NCBI GenBank assembly: GCA_018268675.1
Contig: JAFDWB010000018.1
Location: 1-64,000 of the forward strand
Length of the DNA: 64,000 nucleotides
Direction of reading: 5' to 3'
DNA from: Actinomycetota bacterium
GTDB lineage: Bacteria > Actinomycetota > Thermoleophilia > Solirubrobacterales > 70-9
This document shows, one piece after another, positions 48,393-57,080 of the stretch. The notes under the pieces were generated by a model, which saw nothing but the letters and a program-made list of their open reading frames with translations, had not been told where the DNA came from and did no database searches. The position numbers and the translations under genes are program-made. How positions within the stretch are numbered: position 1 is the stretch's first letter; the number at the start of each line of letters is the position of its first letter.

Positions 48393-50760
48393 CGGAACCG
48401 CGGACGTCAACCAGCAGGCCCGCCCGGCGCGCTACACCGGCGAGCGGATCAAACGACTCGAGGACCCGCGCCTGCTGATGGGCCGGGCGCGCTTCATCGA
48501 TGATCTCGGCGTCCCCGGGATGGTCCACGCCGCCTTCGTCCGCAGCCCCCACCCGCACGCGCGGATCGTCTCGATCGACAACCGCGCCGCGCTCGCGCTC
48601 GACGGCGTGGTCGCCGTGGTCACAGGAGCAGACCTTGCCGCCGAAACGGCGGAGATGGAGGTCGGCGCGATGCTGAACGGGGTCGAGGCGACAAGTCGTC
48701 CCGCGATCGCGATCAGCAAGGTCCGACACGTCGGCGACCCGGTCGCCGTGGTGGTGGCGAGGAGCCCCTACCTGGCCGAGGACGGCCGCGACCTGGTCCG
48801 GGTCGAGTGGGAGCCGCTGCCGCCGGTCCCCGACGTCGGGACGGCACTGGCCGACGGCGCGCCGCTGATCGACGAGGCGCTGGAGACGAACCACGTCGCC
48901 CACGGGAAGATCGAGATCGGCGATCCCGACGGTCAGTTCGAGACGGCCGCGCACGTGTGCCGCAAGACGTTCAAGGTCGGACGATCGACCGGCGCGCCGG
49001 TGGAGACCCGCGGTCTGCTGGCGGAGTGCGACGCCGGCTCCGGAGCGATCACGCTTTGGACCTCCACCCAGATGCCGCATCTGACGCGGACGCTGCTGGC
49101 GCCGATGCTCCGCGTTCCCGAGAACAAGCTGAGCGTCCACTCACCCGAGGTCGGCGGCGGCTTCGGCCTCAAGTGCCACATCTTTCCCGAGGACGTGGCA
49201 GTCCCCGCCGTCGCGCGGCGGATCGGCAGGCCGGTGAAGTGGATCGAGGACCGGTGGGAGAACCTCTCCGGCGGCGTCCACTCGAAGGAGATGGACTGCG
49301 AGGTCGAGGTCGCGCTCGACGCCGACGGCAAGATGCTGGCGATACGCGGGGCCTTCGTCACCGACGGCGGCGCGTACTCCTCGATCCCGTACACGCCGCT
49401 GATCGACTCGGGCTGCGCCGCCGGGATGCTCCCAAGCATGTACGACGTCGGCCATGTCGCCGCGCAGTTCGACGCCGCCTACACGAACAAGGCGAGCGTC
49501 GGCGCGATCCGCGGCGTCGGCTGGGCCTCGGGGCAGCTCGCCCGCGAGACGCTGCTGGACGACGCGGCGCGGCAGGTCGGGATCGATCCGGTCGAGCTGC
49601 GCCTGCGCAACATGCTCAGCTCGGAGCCGCAGAAGAACATCATGGGCCTCAGCCTGGATGGCGGGAGCTACGCGGAGTCGCTGGCGATGGCGCGTGACGC
49701 GATCGGCTACGAGGAGTTCCGGCGGCGCCAGGACGAGCTCCGGGCCGGCGGCCGATATCTTGGGATCGGCTTCAGCCCGTTCATCGAGCCGACCGGGATG
49801 GCGACCGCCTCGGCCCGGGCGGCGGGCTTCGACATCGCCTACTTCGACTCGGCGACGGTTACGGTGGATCCCGACGGCACGGCGACCGTGAGCACCGGAC
49901 TGCACTCGCACGGCCAGGGCCACGAGACGACGCTCGCCCAGGTGGCGGCCGACGCGCTCGGTTTCGCGATCGAGGACATCCGCGTCGTGTTCGGCAGCAG
50001 CGACAGCCAGTCCTACGGGATGGGCACGTACGCCAGCCGCAGCGCGGTGGTCGGCTCCGGCACGATCATGGCCGCGGCGGCCCAGGTGCGGGCGCGGCTG
50101 CTTGAGCTGGCGGCGACGCTGCTCGAGGCCGATGCCCGGGATATCGACCTGGCGCACGGGGTGGCCCACGTCAAGGGCGCGCCCGCGCGGGGGGTGACCG
50201 TCGCCGAGCTCGCCGGCTTCGGCTACTTCGGCTACGACGCGCGGCCGGATGACGTGCAGGAGTCCGGTCTGACCGCGACGGCCGCCTACGATCCGCCCGA
50301 GACCTACGCGAACGGCACCACGGCGGCGGTCGTCGAGGTCGATCCGGCGCTCGGCACGGTCGACCTGCAGCGGCTCGTGGCGGTCGAGGACTGCGGCCGG
50401 ATGCTGAACCCCTTCATCGTTGACGGCCAGGTGGCGGGCGCGGTCGCCCAGGGGGTCGGCATCGCCCTGCTCGAGGATCTCGCCTACGGGGAGGACGGGG
50501 AGTTCCTGGCCGGCAGCCTGATGCACTACCTCTATCCCTCCACCACCGAGCTCCCGCGCTACGACCTGCTCCACATCGAAACGCCGTCGAGCGCCAGCAC
50601 CGGGGGCGTCAAAGGCGTCGGCGAGGCGGGCACCATCGCCGCGCCGGCCGCGGTCGTCAACGCGATCTCCGACGCGATCAGCCCGTTCGGCGTGTCGATC
50701 GACCGGGTTCCGGTGACGCCGGTCTACCTCCGCGACCTCCTGCGGGGGGCGGGCCGATGA
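48379..50760 (+). CDS. coxL: Molybdenum hydroxylase large subunit (CoxL-like), set 3
   Basis: The protein is 793 aa from ATG 48379. Motifs: KRLEDPRLLMGRARFIDDL, HVGDPVAVVVARSPYLAED, SPEVGGGFGLKCHIFPED, VGAIRGVGWASGQLARE, SHGQGHETTLAQVAADALG and catalytic Glu in GVKGVGEAGTI. Some pocket positions differ from set 2 (GEAG instead of GEGG; GAIRG instead of GAFRA), so the two probably act on different intermediates. ATGA overlap with the next gene. Confidence 0.92.
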   Translation: MSPGSGTADVNQQARPARYTGERIKRLEDPRLLMGRARFIDDLGVPGMVHAAFVRSPHPHARIVSIDNRAALALDGVVAVVTGADLAAETAEMEVGAMLNGVEATSRPAIAISKVRHVGDPVAVVVARSPYLAEDGRDLVRVEWEPLPPVPDVGTALADGAPLIDEALETNHVAHGKIEIGDPDGQFETAAHVCRKTFKVGRSTGAPVETRGLLAECDAGSGAITLWTSTQMPHLTRTLLAPMLRVPENKLSVHSPEVGGGFGLKCHIFPEDVAVPAVARRIGRPVKWIEDRWENLSGGVHSKEMDCEVEVALDADGKMLAIRGAFVTDGGAYSSIPYTPLIDSGCAAGMLPSMYDVGHVAAQFDAAYTNKASVGAIRGVGWASGQLARETLLDDAARQVGIDPVELRLRNMLSSEPQKNIMGLSLDGGSYAESLAMARDAIGYEEFRRRQDELRAGGRYLGIGFSPFIEPTGMATASARAAGFDIAYFDSATVTVDPDGTATVSTGLHSHGQGHETTLAQVAADALGFAIEDIRVVFGSSDSQSYGMGTYASRSAVVGSGTIMAAAAQVRARLLELAATLLEADARDIDLAHGVAHVKGAPARGVTVAELAGFGYFGYDARPDDVQESGLTATAAYDPPETYANGTTAAVVEVDPALGTVDLQRLVAVEDCGRMLNPFIVDGQVAGAVAQGVGIALLEDLAYGEDGEFLAGSLMHYLYPSTTELPRYDLLHIETPSSASTGGVKGVGEAGTIAAPAAVVNAISDAISPFGVSIDRVPVTPVYLRDLLRGAGR

Positions 50761-51887
50761 GCGACTTCGCGCTCGAGCCGGGCACCTTCCGCGACGTCGT
50801 CGGGCGCTTCGCCAGCGGGGTCACCGTGATCACGGCAAGGGACGGTGACGTCGACGCCGGGATGACCGCGAGCGCCGTCACCTCGCTGTCGCTCGAGCCG
50901 CCGATGATGCTCGTCTGCATCAACCGGTCGGCGCCGACCGGCGAGTCCGTCGCCCGCGCCGGCCATTTTGCGGTCAACATCCTGCGCGGCGACCAAGGCG
51001 AGGTGGCCCTCGCGTTCGCCGCCCCCTCCGAGGACAAGTTCAAAGGCATCCCGATCTCCCGCGGGACCTGGGGCGAGCCGCTGATCGACGGGGCGCTGGC
51101 GACGATCGAGTGCGAGGTCGTCGAGGAAGTGTCGGGAGGTACCCACACCGTCTTCCTCGGTCGGGCTCATGTTGCCGAGGCCCAGCCGGGCTCGCCGCTC
51201 GCCTACTTCCGCGGCGGATTCGGGCGACTCGAGCTGGAGCCGGACGAGGCCGTCTACGGCGACGTCCGCGAGCGGGTCCTGTCGCGCGAGATACCGCTCG
51301 GGGTCGCCTTCGATCTGGACGATCTGGCGGACCAGATCGGGGCTGAGCGCCAGGCTGTGTTCCACGCGATCTCGCGGCTGCGGGCGGAGGGGATCGTGAT
51401 GCGCGAGGGGATCGGTCGCTATCTGGTGACGCCGCTCGATGAAACCGTCGTCGTGGGAGCCTTTCGCGCCCGCACGATCATCGAGCGCGGCGCTGCCGAG
51501 GCTGCGGTCGGCCGACTCGACGCAGACGAGATGGCGGGGCTGCGCGAGAGCCTGGAGGCGACCGCACCCGGGGCCGATCCCCTCACCGCCCAGTGGTTCT
51601 TCGAGGTGAACCAGCGCTTCCACGAGGACCTCGTCTCACTTGGCGGCGGCCCTCTCCTCATCCGTGCCCATCGCCAGCTCACCTTCGAGGGTGTCCTGGC
51701 CCGCACGCTCCACGGCACCGAGTTCCGCGCCGACCTGGTCGCCCGCGATTATGAGGACCACCGGGCCATCGTCGCCGCCTACGAAGCAGGCGACGTCGAC
51801 GCCGCCAAGTCGGCGATCAGCGCCCATTCCGCCCACGCCGAGCGTGATGTCGTCGCAGCGCTCGCGGAGGCTGGGGGGCATGCGTAG
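50757..51887 (+). CDS. Flavin reductase fused to a GntR/FCD-type regulator
   Basis: The protein is 376 aa. Residues 1-160 are an HpaC-type flavin reductase (FRDVVGRFASGVTVITA, MTASAVTSLSLEPPMMLVCINR, HFAVNILRGDQ). Residues ~165-235 are a winged helix (IPLGVAFDLDDLADQIGAERQAVFHAISRLRAEGIVMREG). Residues 240-370 are an FCD-like helical domain (RTIIERGAAEAAVGRL, NQRFHEDLVSLGGGPLL, EDHRAIVAAYEAGD). It would supply reduced flavin to the HpaB-type enzyme at 40218 and may sense flavin, substrate or DNA. No frame break is seen, so the fusion is genuine in this sequence. Confidence 0.85.
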   Translation: MSDFALEPGTFRDVVGRFASGVTVITARDGDVDAGMTASAVTSLSLEPPMMLVCINRSAPTGESVARAGHFAVNILRGDQGEVALAFAAPSEDKFKGIPISRGTWGEPLIDGALATIECEVVEEVSGGTHTVFLGRAHVAEAQPGSPLAYFRGGFGRLELEPDEAVYGDVRERVLSREIPLGVAFDLDDLADQIGAERQAVFHAISRLRAEGIVMREGIGRYLVTPLDETVVVGAFRARTIIERGAAEAAVGRLDADEMAGLRESLEATAPGADPLTAQWFFEVNQRFHEDLVSLGGGPLLIRAHRQLTFEGVLARTLHGTEFRADLVARDYEDHRAIVAAYEAGDVDAAKSAISAHSAHAERDVVAALAEAGGHA

Positions 51888-52185
51888 AAGGTCGTCCGGC
51901 CCGGCCTGACCGATCCGCTCCCGGGACATCCCCGCGACGCTTCCTCCACGCGCACCGTCCCGCACTCACCCGGGGCGCCGACGAGTCCTGCTTCTCTCCC
52001 CGTCCCTTGCCCGCTCGGCCGCCAGCTTCTCCGCGCTCCGCGGTGAGTTCTGGGCGGCGGCGCTTGCCGGAATCCCGGTGTTCGCAGGCGTCGATCGCCG
52101 TGCTTATGACAGTTCTGCAACTTGACATATGCTATTTCATGTGCCAGGGTCCCAAATGGGTATTCACGGAACAAGGAGGAGAGAT
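51888..52185. other. Intergenic region with promoter-like sites before the importer operon
   Basis: Most of this ~300-bp stretch is GC-rich with no coding signal. Near its end an A/T-rich patch (52104-52141) contains TTATGA and, 18 bp on, TATGCT, a possible -35/-10 pair, plus TTGACA at 52122-52127. The sequence CATATGCTATTTCATGTG resembles the palindromic region at 23901-23917. The operon's promoter is probably here, but the exact hexamers are uncertain. Confidence 0.4.
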
Positions 52186-53400
52186 TTGCTGGGCAATGGA
52201 ACCGCGGTGACCGGCAAGCGACGGTGGCGTCTCTTGGCACCGGTCTCGCTGGCGGTCGTGGCCGCCTTGTCACTCAGCGCCTGCGGAAGTTCGAGCAGTT
52301 CGAGCTCGACCTCGTCGTCCGGCAATCAGTCCTCGGGCGAAGGAAAGACGGCTTCTGGGGGCAGGGAAGCCCTCGAATCGATCAACGTCACCGCCGTCTT
52401 CCCGAACTCGCTCAAAGGAAATCTCTACAACGAAATCCACAACGGTGCGCTGGAAGCGGCCGCGAAGTCGATCGGTGAAAACAAAGTTCACTACAAAAGC
52501 GTTTTCGGGATCGAATACAACCAGCAGATGACCCACACCACGGAACAGTTGTTCCAGCAGAACCAGAACCTGGTCATCGACGATCTCTCCGCCGGACAGC
52601 TATTCAGCGAAGCGTGCAAGAAAAACCCGGAAAAAATGTGCGCGGGGCTGTACTCCTACATCGGCGAAACCTCAGAACCGCCGGCGCCGAACCTGGCCTC
52701 CTTCTACCAGGACGACGCGCCGATGTGGTACGTCGAGGGCCTTGCCGCGGGCGAACTGACGAAATCCGGGACGGTGGGCTTCGTCAGCACGTTCAAACAG
52801 GCGTTCGACACGGCGGTGGTCAACGCGTTCGCGCTGGGTTGCCAGAAAACCCACCCTGGCTGTCAGGTCCGCAACGTCTACATCAATTCGTTCTACGACC
52901 CGCCGAAATCGGTCGAAGCGGCGAACGCCCTGATCAACTCGGGCGCCGACGTCATCAACTCGTTCCTCGACGATCCGTCGGCGTTGAAGGTCGCCGGTGA
53001 ACACGGTGTCTGGGGCTTCGGCGTCTACGCCGACCAAAGTCAGGAAGCACCCCAAACCTGGGTGACCGGCGTCGAATTCGAAAAAGGCCTGACCAAGACC
53101 TACGAAGAAATCTTCAACGCCGCTCTCGACGGGAGCTTCAAAGGCGGCCAGATGTTCTGGGGCACGCCCAAACCGCCGAACCTCAACCTCGCCCCATTCG
53201 GTCCGAAGGTCCCGGCCGCCGTGAAAACCAACACCGAAAAAGCCCTGAAGGAAATCGAAGGCGGCAAAAACCCCTTCGTCGGCCCGATCGAAGACACGAC
53301 CGGGAAGGTCCGGATCCCGAAGGGCAAGGAAATCGAAATCCGCGGCTCGTACCTGTACACCAAGTGGCTCTGGCCGGTGAAGGGTGTGATCGGGCTCTGA
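52186..53400 (+). CDS. BMP-family ABC transporter substrate-binding lipoprotein
   Basis: The protein is 404 aa. AAGGAGGA at 52173-52180 selects the TTG at 52186; longer frames from 52129 lack such a site. A signal peptide ends in the lipobox LSLSACGSSS, followed by a Ser linker. The mature part (INVTAVFPNSLKGNLYNEIHN, GLAAGELTKSGTVGFVS, GVWGFGVYADQSQ) is of the BMP/PnrA type, which binds nucleosides and related heterocycles. Codons use GAA and AAA far more than neighbouring genes. It is followed by matching ATPase and permeases. Confidence 0.88.
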   Translation: MLGNGTAVTGKRRWRLLAPVSLAVVAALSLSACGSSSSSSSTSSSGNQSSGEGKTASGGREALESINVTAVFPNSLKGNLYNEIHNGALEAAAKSIGENKVHYKSVFGIEYNQQMTHTTEQLFQQNQNLVIDDLSAGQLFSEACKKNPEKMCAGLYSYIGETSEPPAPNLASFYQDDAPMWYVEGLAAGELTKSGTVGFVSTFKQAFDTAVVNAFALGCQKTHPGCQVRNVYINSFYDPPKSVEAANALINSGADVINSFLDDPSALKVAGEHGVWGFGVYADQSQEAPQTWVTGVEFEKGLTKTYEEIFNAALDGSFKGGQMFWGTPKPPNLNLAPFGPKVPAAVKTNTEKALKEIEGGKNPFVGPIEDTTGKVRIPKGKEIEIRGSYLYTKWLWPVKGVIGL

Positions 53401-53431
53401 TCCCCGCTCGCGCGCCTCGAGCTCGGTTCCT

Positions 53432-54994
53432 GTGACAGTCGATTCCCCCAGTAGCGACCGCGAGCGATGCCCTGCACTTCAGCTGCAGGGCATCGCCAAG
53501 CGGTTCGGCCCCCAACTCGCGCTCGACGCCGTCGACTTCGAGGTGGGGCAGGCCGAGGTACACGGTCTTCTCGGCGAGAACGGCGCCGGGAAGACCACGC
53601 TGATGAACATCGCGAGCGGCCTCCTGCGGATGGACGAAGGGACGATCTCGGTCCAGGGTCAGCAGGTCAACCTGTCCTCGCCGGCGGATGCGTTCGCGGT
53701 CGGGATCGGGATGGTTCACCAGAACTACCGCCTGGTCGAGCGCATGACGGTCGCGCAGAACCTGCACATCGGTTGGTCGGAGACGCCGCGGCTGGCGTCG
53801 TCCAAGGCACTCCAGCGTCACGCCGCCGAGCTGGGCGAGCGCTTCGAACTTGCGGTCGATCCCGCCGCGCGGATCTCCGACCTGTCGATCGGCGAGCGCC
53901 AGCGGGTCGCGATCCTCCGCACGGTCGCGCGCGGCGCGCGGCTCCTGATCCTCGACGAGCCCACCGCGGTCCTCACTCCGCAGGAGGCGGCGTCCCTCTT
54001 CAAGATCATCCGCGCGATGGCCGCGGACGGCCGCTCCGTCGTCCTCATCTCCCACAAGCTGAACGAGGTCATGCAGGTCGCCGACCGCGTCACCGTGCTG
54101 CGCCACGGGAAGCGGATCGCCTCGCTCCCCCGCGGCGAGTGCGACGTCGCCAAGCTGGCGCGGCTGATGATCGGCCACGACATCGTCCCCGAGCGGTACC
54201 TGGCCGGGGAGCCGACCGACACGGTGTTGGACGTCGAGAGCCTCGTCGCCCTGAGCGATGACGGCAGGCGGCTGCTCGACAACCTCTCGTTCTCGGTCCG
54301 CCGCGGCGAGATCGTCGGGGTCGCCGGGGTGTCAGGCAACGGGCAGAGCGAGCTCGCACAGGTCCTCACCGGACTGCAGGCGCCGGCGGAGGGAGTCATC
54401 TCCGTGGCGGGCGCCGATCTCACCGGATCCGCGCCGGTCGAGTTCATCAAGGCCGGGGTCGGCCACATCGCCGAGCACCACCGGCGCGGGCTGGCGACCA
54501 CCGAGACGGCGCAGATGAACGCCGTGATCAAGGACGTGCACGTGCCGCCGATCCGCCGCGGCCCCTTCCTCAACCGGCGCTCGATCCGCACCGTTGCCGA
54601 GGGGATCCTCGACGCGGCGAACCTGAGCGGCCGCGCCGGCGTCCGCGTGGCGACCTTCTCGGGCGGGCAGATGCAGCGGCTGATGGTCCATCGCGAGGTG
54701 GCGGCGACCTCCTCGCTGCTCGTCGCGATGTATCCGACCAGGGGGCTGGACGTCGCTGCGACGGAGCATGTGCACGACCTGCTGCGCGACGTGCGGGCCC
54801 GCGGCGCCGGGGTTCTGCTCGTCTCCGAGGACCTCAACGAGCTGCTCGTCGTCTCCGACCGCATCCTGGTCATCTACGACGGCCAGATCGTCGGCCAGTT
54901 CGCCCGCGACCAGGTCGACCGCGACGAGCTCGGCCTGCTGATGGGCGGCGCCAAGGTCGGCGCGGACCGGGGGGGAGGGGAGGCGGTCTCGTGA
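53432..54994 (+). CDS. ABC transporter ATPase with two nucleotide-binding domains (BMP-type system)
   Basis: The protein is 520 aa from GTG 53432. Domain 1 has Walker A LLGENGAGKTTLMNI, signature LSIGERQRVAILR and Walker B LLILDEPTAVLTPQE. Domain 2 has the degenerate P-loop GVSGNGQSELAQVL and FSGGQMQRLMVHRE, with MYPTRGLDV at Walker B. This is the standard two-domain layout of nucleoside/sugar importers such as the PnrA and Rbs types. It energises the permeases that follow with a GTGA overlap. Confidence 0.92.
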   Translation: MTVDSPSSDRERCPALQLQGIAKRFGPQLALDAVDFEVGQAEVHGLLGENGAGKTTLMNIASGLLRMDEGTISVQGQQVNLSSPADAFAVGIGMVHQNYRLVERMTVAQNLHIGWSETPRLASSKALQRHAAELGERFELAVDPAARISDLSIGERQRVAILRTVARGARLLILDEPTAVLTPQEAASLFKIIRAMAADGRSVVLISHKLNEVMQVADRVTVLRHGKRIASLPRGECDVAKLARLMIGHDIVPERYLAGEPTDTVLDVESLVALSDDGRRLLDNLSFSVRRGEIVGVAGVSGNGQSELAQVLTGLQAPAEGVISVAGADLTGSAPVEFIKAGVGHIAEHHRRGLATTETAQMNAVIKDVHVPPIRRGPFLNRRSIRTVAEGILDAANLSGRAGVRVATFSGGQMQRLMVHREVAATSSLLVAMYPTRGLDVAATEHVHDLLRDVRARGAGVLLVSEDLNELLVVSDRILVIYDGQIVGQFARDQVDRDELGLLMGGAKVGADRGGGEAVS

Positions 54995-56148
54995 CCGCGG
55001 CGACCGTAGATCGCGACCCCGCCTCGGAGCCCACCGCGCGGAGGCGCTTCACCCTCGACCTCAGGGACCCGGCGACCGTCATCCCCAAGGGCCGCCACCG
55101 CGTCGGCGCGATCGTGATCGGCCTGATCGTCAGCGCGATCTACCTGAGCCGCCAGCCGGGTGTCGGCGGCACCCTCGGGCAGACCGCCTGGAACTCCACC
55201 TTCGGCAACGAACTCGGGTTCTCCCAGGTGCTGGAAATCACCATGCCCCTGCTGGTCGCCGGCTGCGCCGCGGCGCTGGCGCAGGGGGTCGGGATGTGGA
55301 ACCTCGGCATCCAGGGCCAGCTGATCTTCGGCGCCTGGGTGACGACGCTGGTCGCCTACACCGTGCCGAACCTCCCCGGCGAGGTGCTGATCCCGATCCT
55401 GCTGCTCGCCGGCTGCCTCGGCGGCGCGGTCTGGATGCTGGTCCCGGCCTTCGCTCGCGCGTTCCTCAAGGTCGACGAGATCATCACCACGCTGATGCTC
55501 AACTTCGTCGCCGCCCTCTGGCTCGCCTACTGGGCGACCGGGCCGTGGGCGCAGACCAACCTGTCGTCGGGAGCGGCGACCGGGGCGCTGTTCAGCCGCG
55601 AACTCACCTCCAACGCCTTCCTGCCGCAGTTCGAAATCAGCGGCGTCACCTTCGGCCTCGCGCTGCCGATCGCGCTGGCGCTCGCGGTGTGCCTCTGGGC
55701 TGCGATGCGCTGGTCGCATTTCGGCCTCAACGCCCAGCTCACCGGCTCCGGCGACGAGCTCGGCCGTTACGCCGGCGTGCGCACGAGGACGACCCGCTTC
55801 TCGATCCTGTTGCTGAGCGGCGCTGTCGCCGGGCTGTGCGGCGCCTTGGTCGAGCTCGACAAGGTGCACAGCTTCTCGACCCCGATCACCGCCAACGACC
55901 CCGGGTACATCGGCGTCGTGGTCGCGCTCCTGGCCGGGAACTACCTCCTCGCCGCGATCCCGTCGGCCGTCCTGATCGCGGTGATCGTCGTCGTCGGCAC
56001 CGCCCTGCAGCTCTCCGGGATCGACCCGAGCGTGATCTACCTGATGACCGGCCTTCTGCTCCTCTTCGCGGCCTGCTCGAACCTGGTCGGTCGGATCGAC
56101 ATCCACCGCCGCGGCGCCGAGACGAAACCGGTGGAGGAGGGGTCGTGA
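54991..56148 (+). CDS. ABC transporter permease 1 (BMP-type nucleoside/heterocycle importer)
   Basis: The protein is 385 aa from GTG 54991. About nine to ten membrane helices are present, with the BPD_transp_2 signatures GMWNLGIQGQLIFGAW, ALPIALALAVCLWAAMRWSHFG and LNAQLTGSGDELGRYAGV. It is the larger of the permease pair. A GTGA overlap leads to the second permease. Confidence 0.9.
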   Translation: MTAATVDRDPASEPTARRRFTLDLRDPATVIPKGRHRVGAIVIGLIVSAIYLSRQPGVGGTLGQTAWNSTFGNELGFSQVLEITMPLLVAGCAAALAQGVGMWNLGIQGQLIFGAWVTTLVAYTVPNLPGEVLIPILLLAGCLGGAVWMLVPAFARAFLKVDEIITTLMLNFVAALWLAYWATGPWAQTNLSSGAATGALFSRELTSNAFLPQFEISGVTFGLALPIALALAVCLWAAMRWSHFGLNAQLTGSGDELGRYAGVRTRTTRFSILLLSGAVAGLCGALVELDKVHSFSTPITANDPGYIGVVVALLAGNYLLAAIPSAVLIAVIVVVGTALQLSGIDPSVIYLMTGLLLLFAACSNLVGRIDIHRRGAETKPVEEGS

Positions 56149-57080
56149 GCACCCTCCAGGCGTCCCTGGCCGCGGCCGTGGTGGCGGCGACGCCGCTCCT
56201 CTACGCGGCGCTGGGCGAGATCCTCAACGAGCGCGTCGGCGTCATCGACATCGGCCTCGAGGGAATCATGCTGATGGGGGCGGTGGGCGGCTTCATCTTC
56301 GCGGTCAAAAGCAACAGCGCCCCGGTGGCGCTCTTGGCCGGTGGCGGGGCGGGCGCGCTCTTCACCCTGATCGCCTTCACGCTGCCGGCGGTGGTGATGG
56401 GCGCCTCTCAGGTCCTCGTCGGGTTCGCGCTCTGGTTCCTCGGCATCGGGTTGTCGGCGCAGGTCGGCAGCTCCTACGCGGGCCTACCGCTCCAGCTCCA
56501 CATCGGCGTGGTCAAGGTCCCCCTGTTGCATTCGCTGCCCTGGATCGGCCCGATCTTCTTCGAACAGATCTGGCCCGTCTACCTCGGCGTCGCGATCTGC
56601 CTGGCCGCCGCCTTCGTCTGCGCGCGCACCCGGCACGGGCTCAACATGAAAGCGATCGGCGACGACCCGGCCTCGGCCTTCGCGGCCGGCGTGGCGGTGA
56701 AGCGCTGGCAGGCGTTCTACTCGGTCCTCGGCGGCTTCCTCGCCGGGATCGGGGGCGCGATCCTCAGCGTCGCCGTCCTCCACCACTGGGGCGACCAGCT
56801 GACGGCGGGGCGCGGCTTCATCGCCCTGGCGCTGGTGATCTTCGCCGCCTGGCGACCGCTGTCGCTGCTCTGGACCTCCTACCTCTTCGGCGTCTGCCTG
56901 GTCCTCTCCAGCCTCGGCCAGGCGCAGGGCTGGAGCATCCCCTCGCCGATCCTCTCGATGGCCCCCTATCTCTTCACCGTGCTGATCCTCGTGCTGCGGG
57001 GCTGGCGGGCGCTGTACTCGAACCGGGGAGGCCTGGCGCCCGCCGCCCTCGGCGTCCCCTTCATCCGGGGGCAACGGTGA
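56145..57080 (+). CDS. ABC transporter permease 2 (BMP-type nucleoside/heterocycle importer)
   Basis: The protein is 311 aa from GTG 56145; the long open frame upstream is ignored because of the operon overlap. The family pattern LYAALGEILNERVGVIDIGLEGIMLMGAV opens the protein, and ARTRHGLNMKAIGDDPASAFAAGV is the conserved cytoplasmic loop that contacts the ATPase. It forms the channel together with permease 1. The stop overlaps the GTG of the amidohydrolase fusion, which ties import to that enzyme. Confidence 0.9.
   Translation: MSTLQASLAAAVVAATPLLYAALGEILNERVGVIDIGLEGIMLMGAVGGFIFAVKSNSAPVALLAGGGAGALFTLIAFTLPAVVMGASQVLVGFALWFLGIGLSAQVGSSYAGLPLQLHIGVVKVPLLHSLPWIGPIFFEQIWPVYLGVAICLAAAFVCARTRHGLNMKAIGDDPASAFAAGVAVKRWQAFYSVLGGFLAGIGGAILSVAVLHHWGDQLTAGRGFIALALVIFAAWRPLSLLWTSYLFGVCLVLSSLGQAQGWSIPSPILSMAPYLFTVLILVLRGWRALYSNRGGLAPAALGVPFIRGQR

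Noticed and set aside
42484-50760. Aerobic carbon monoxide dehydrogenase
   Set aside because: None of the large subunits shows the AYRCSFR active-site loop of true CO dehydrogenases, and the neighbours indicate organic substrates.
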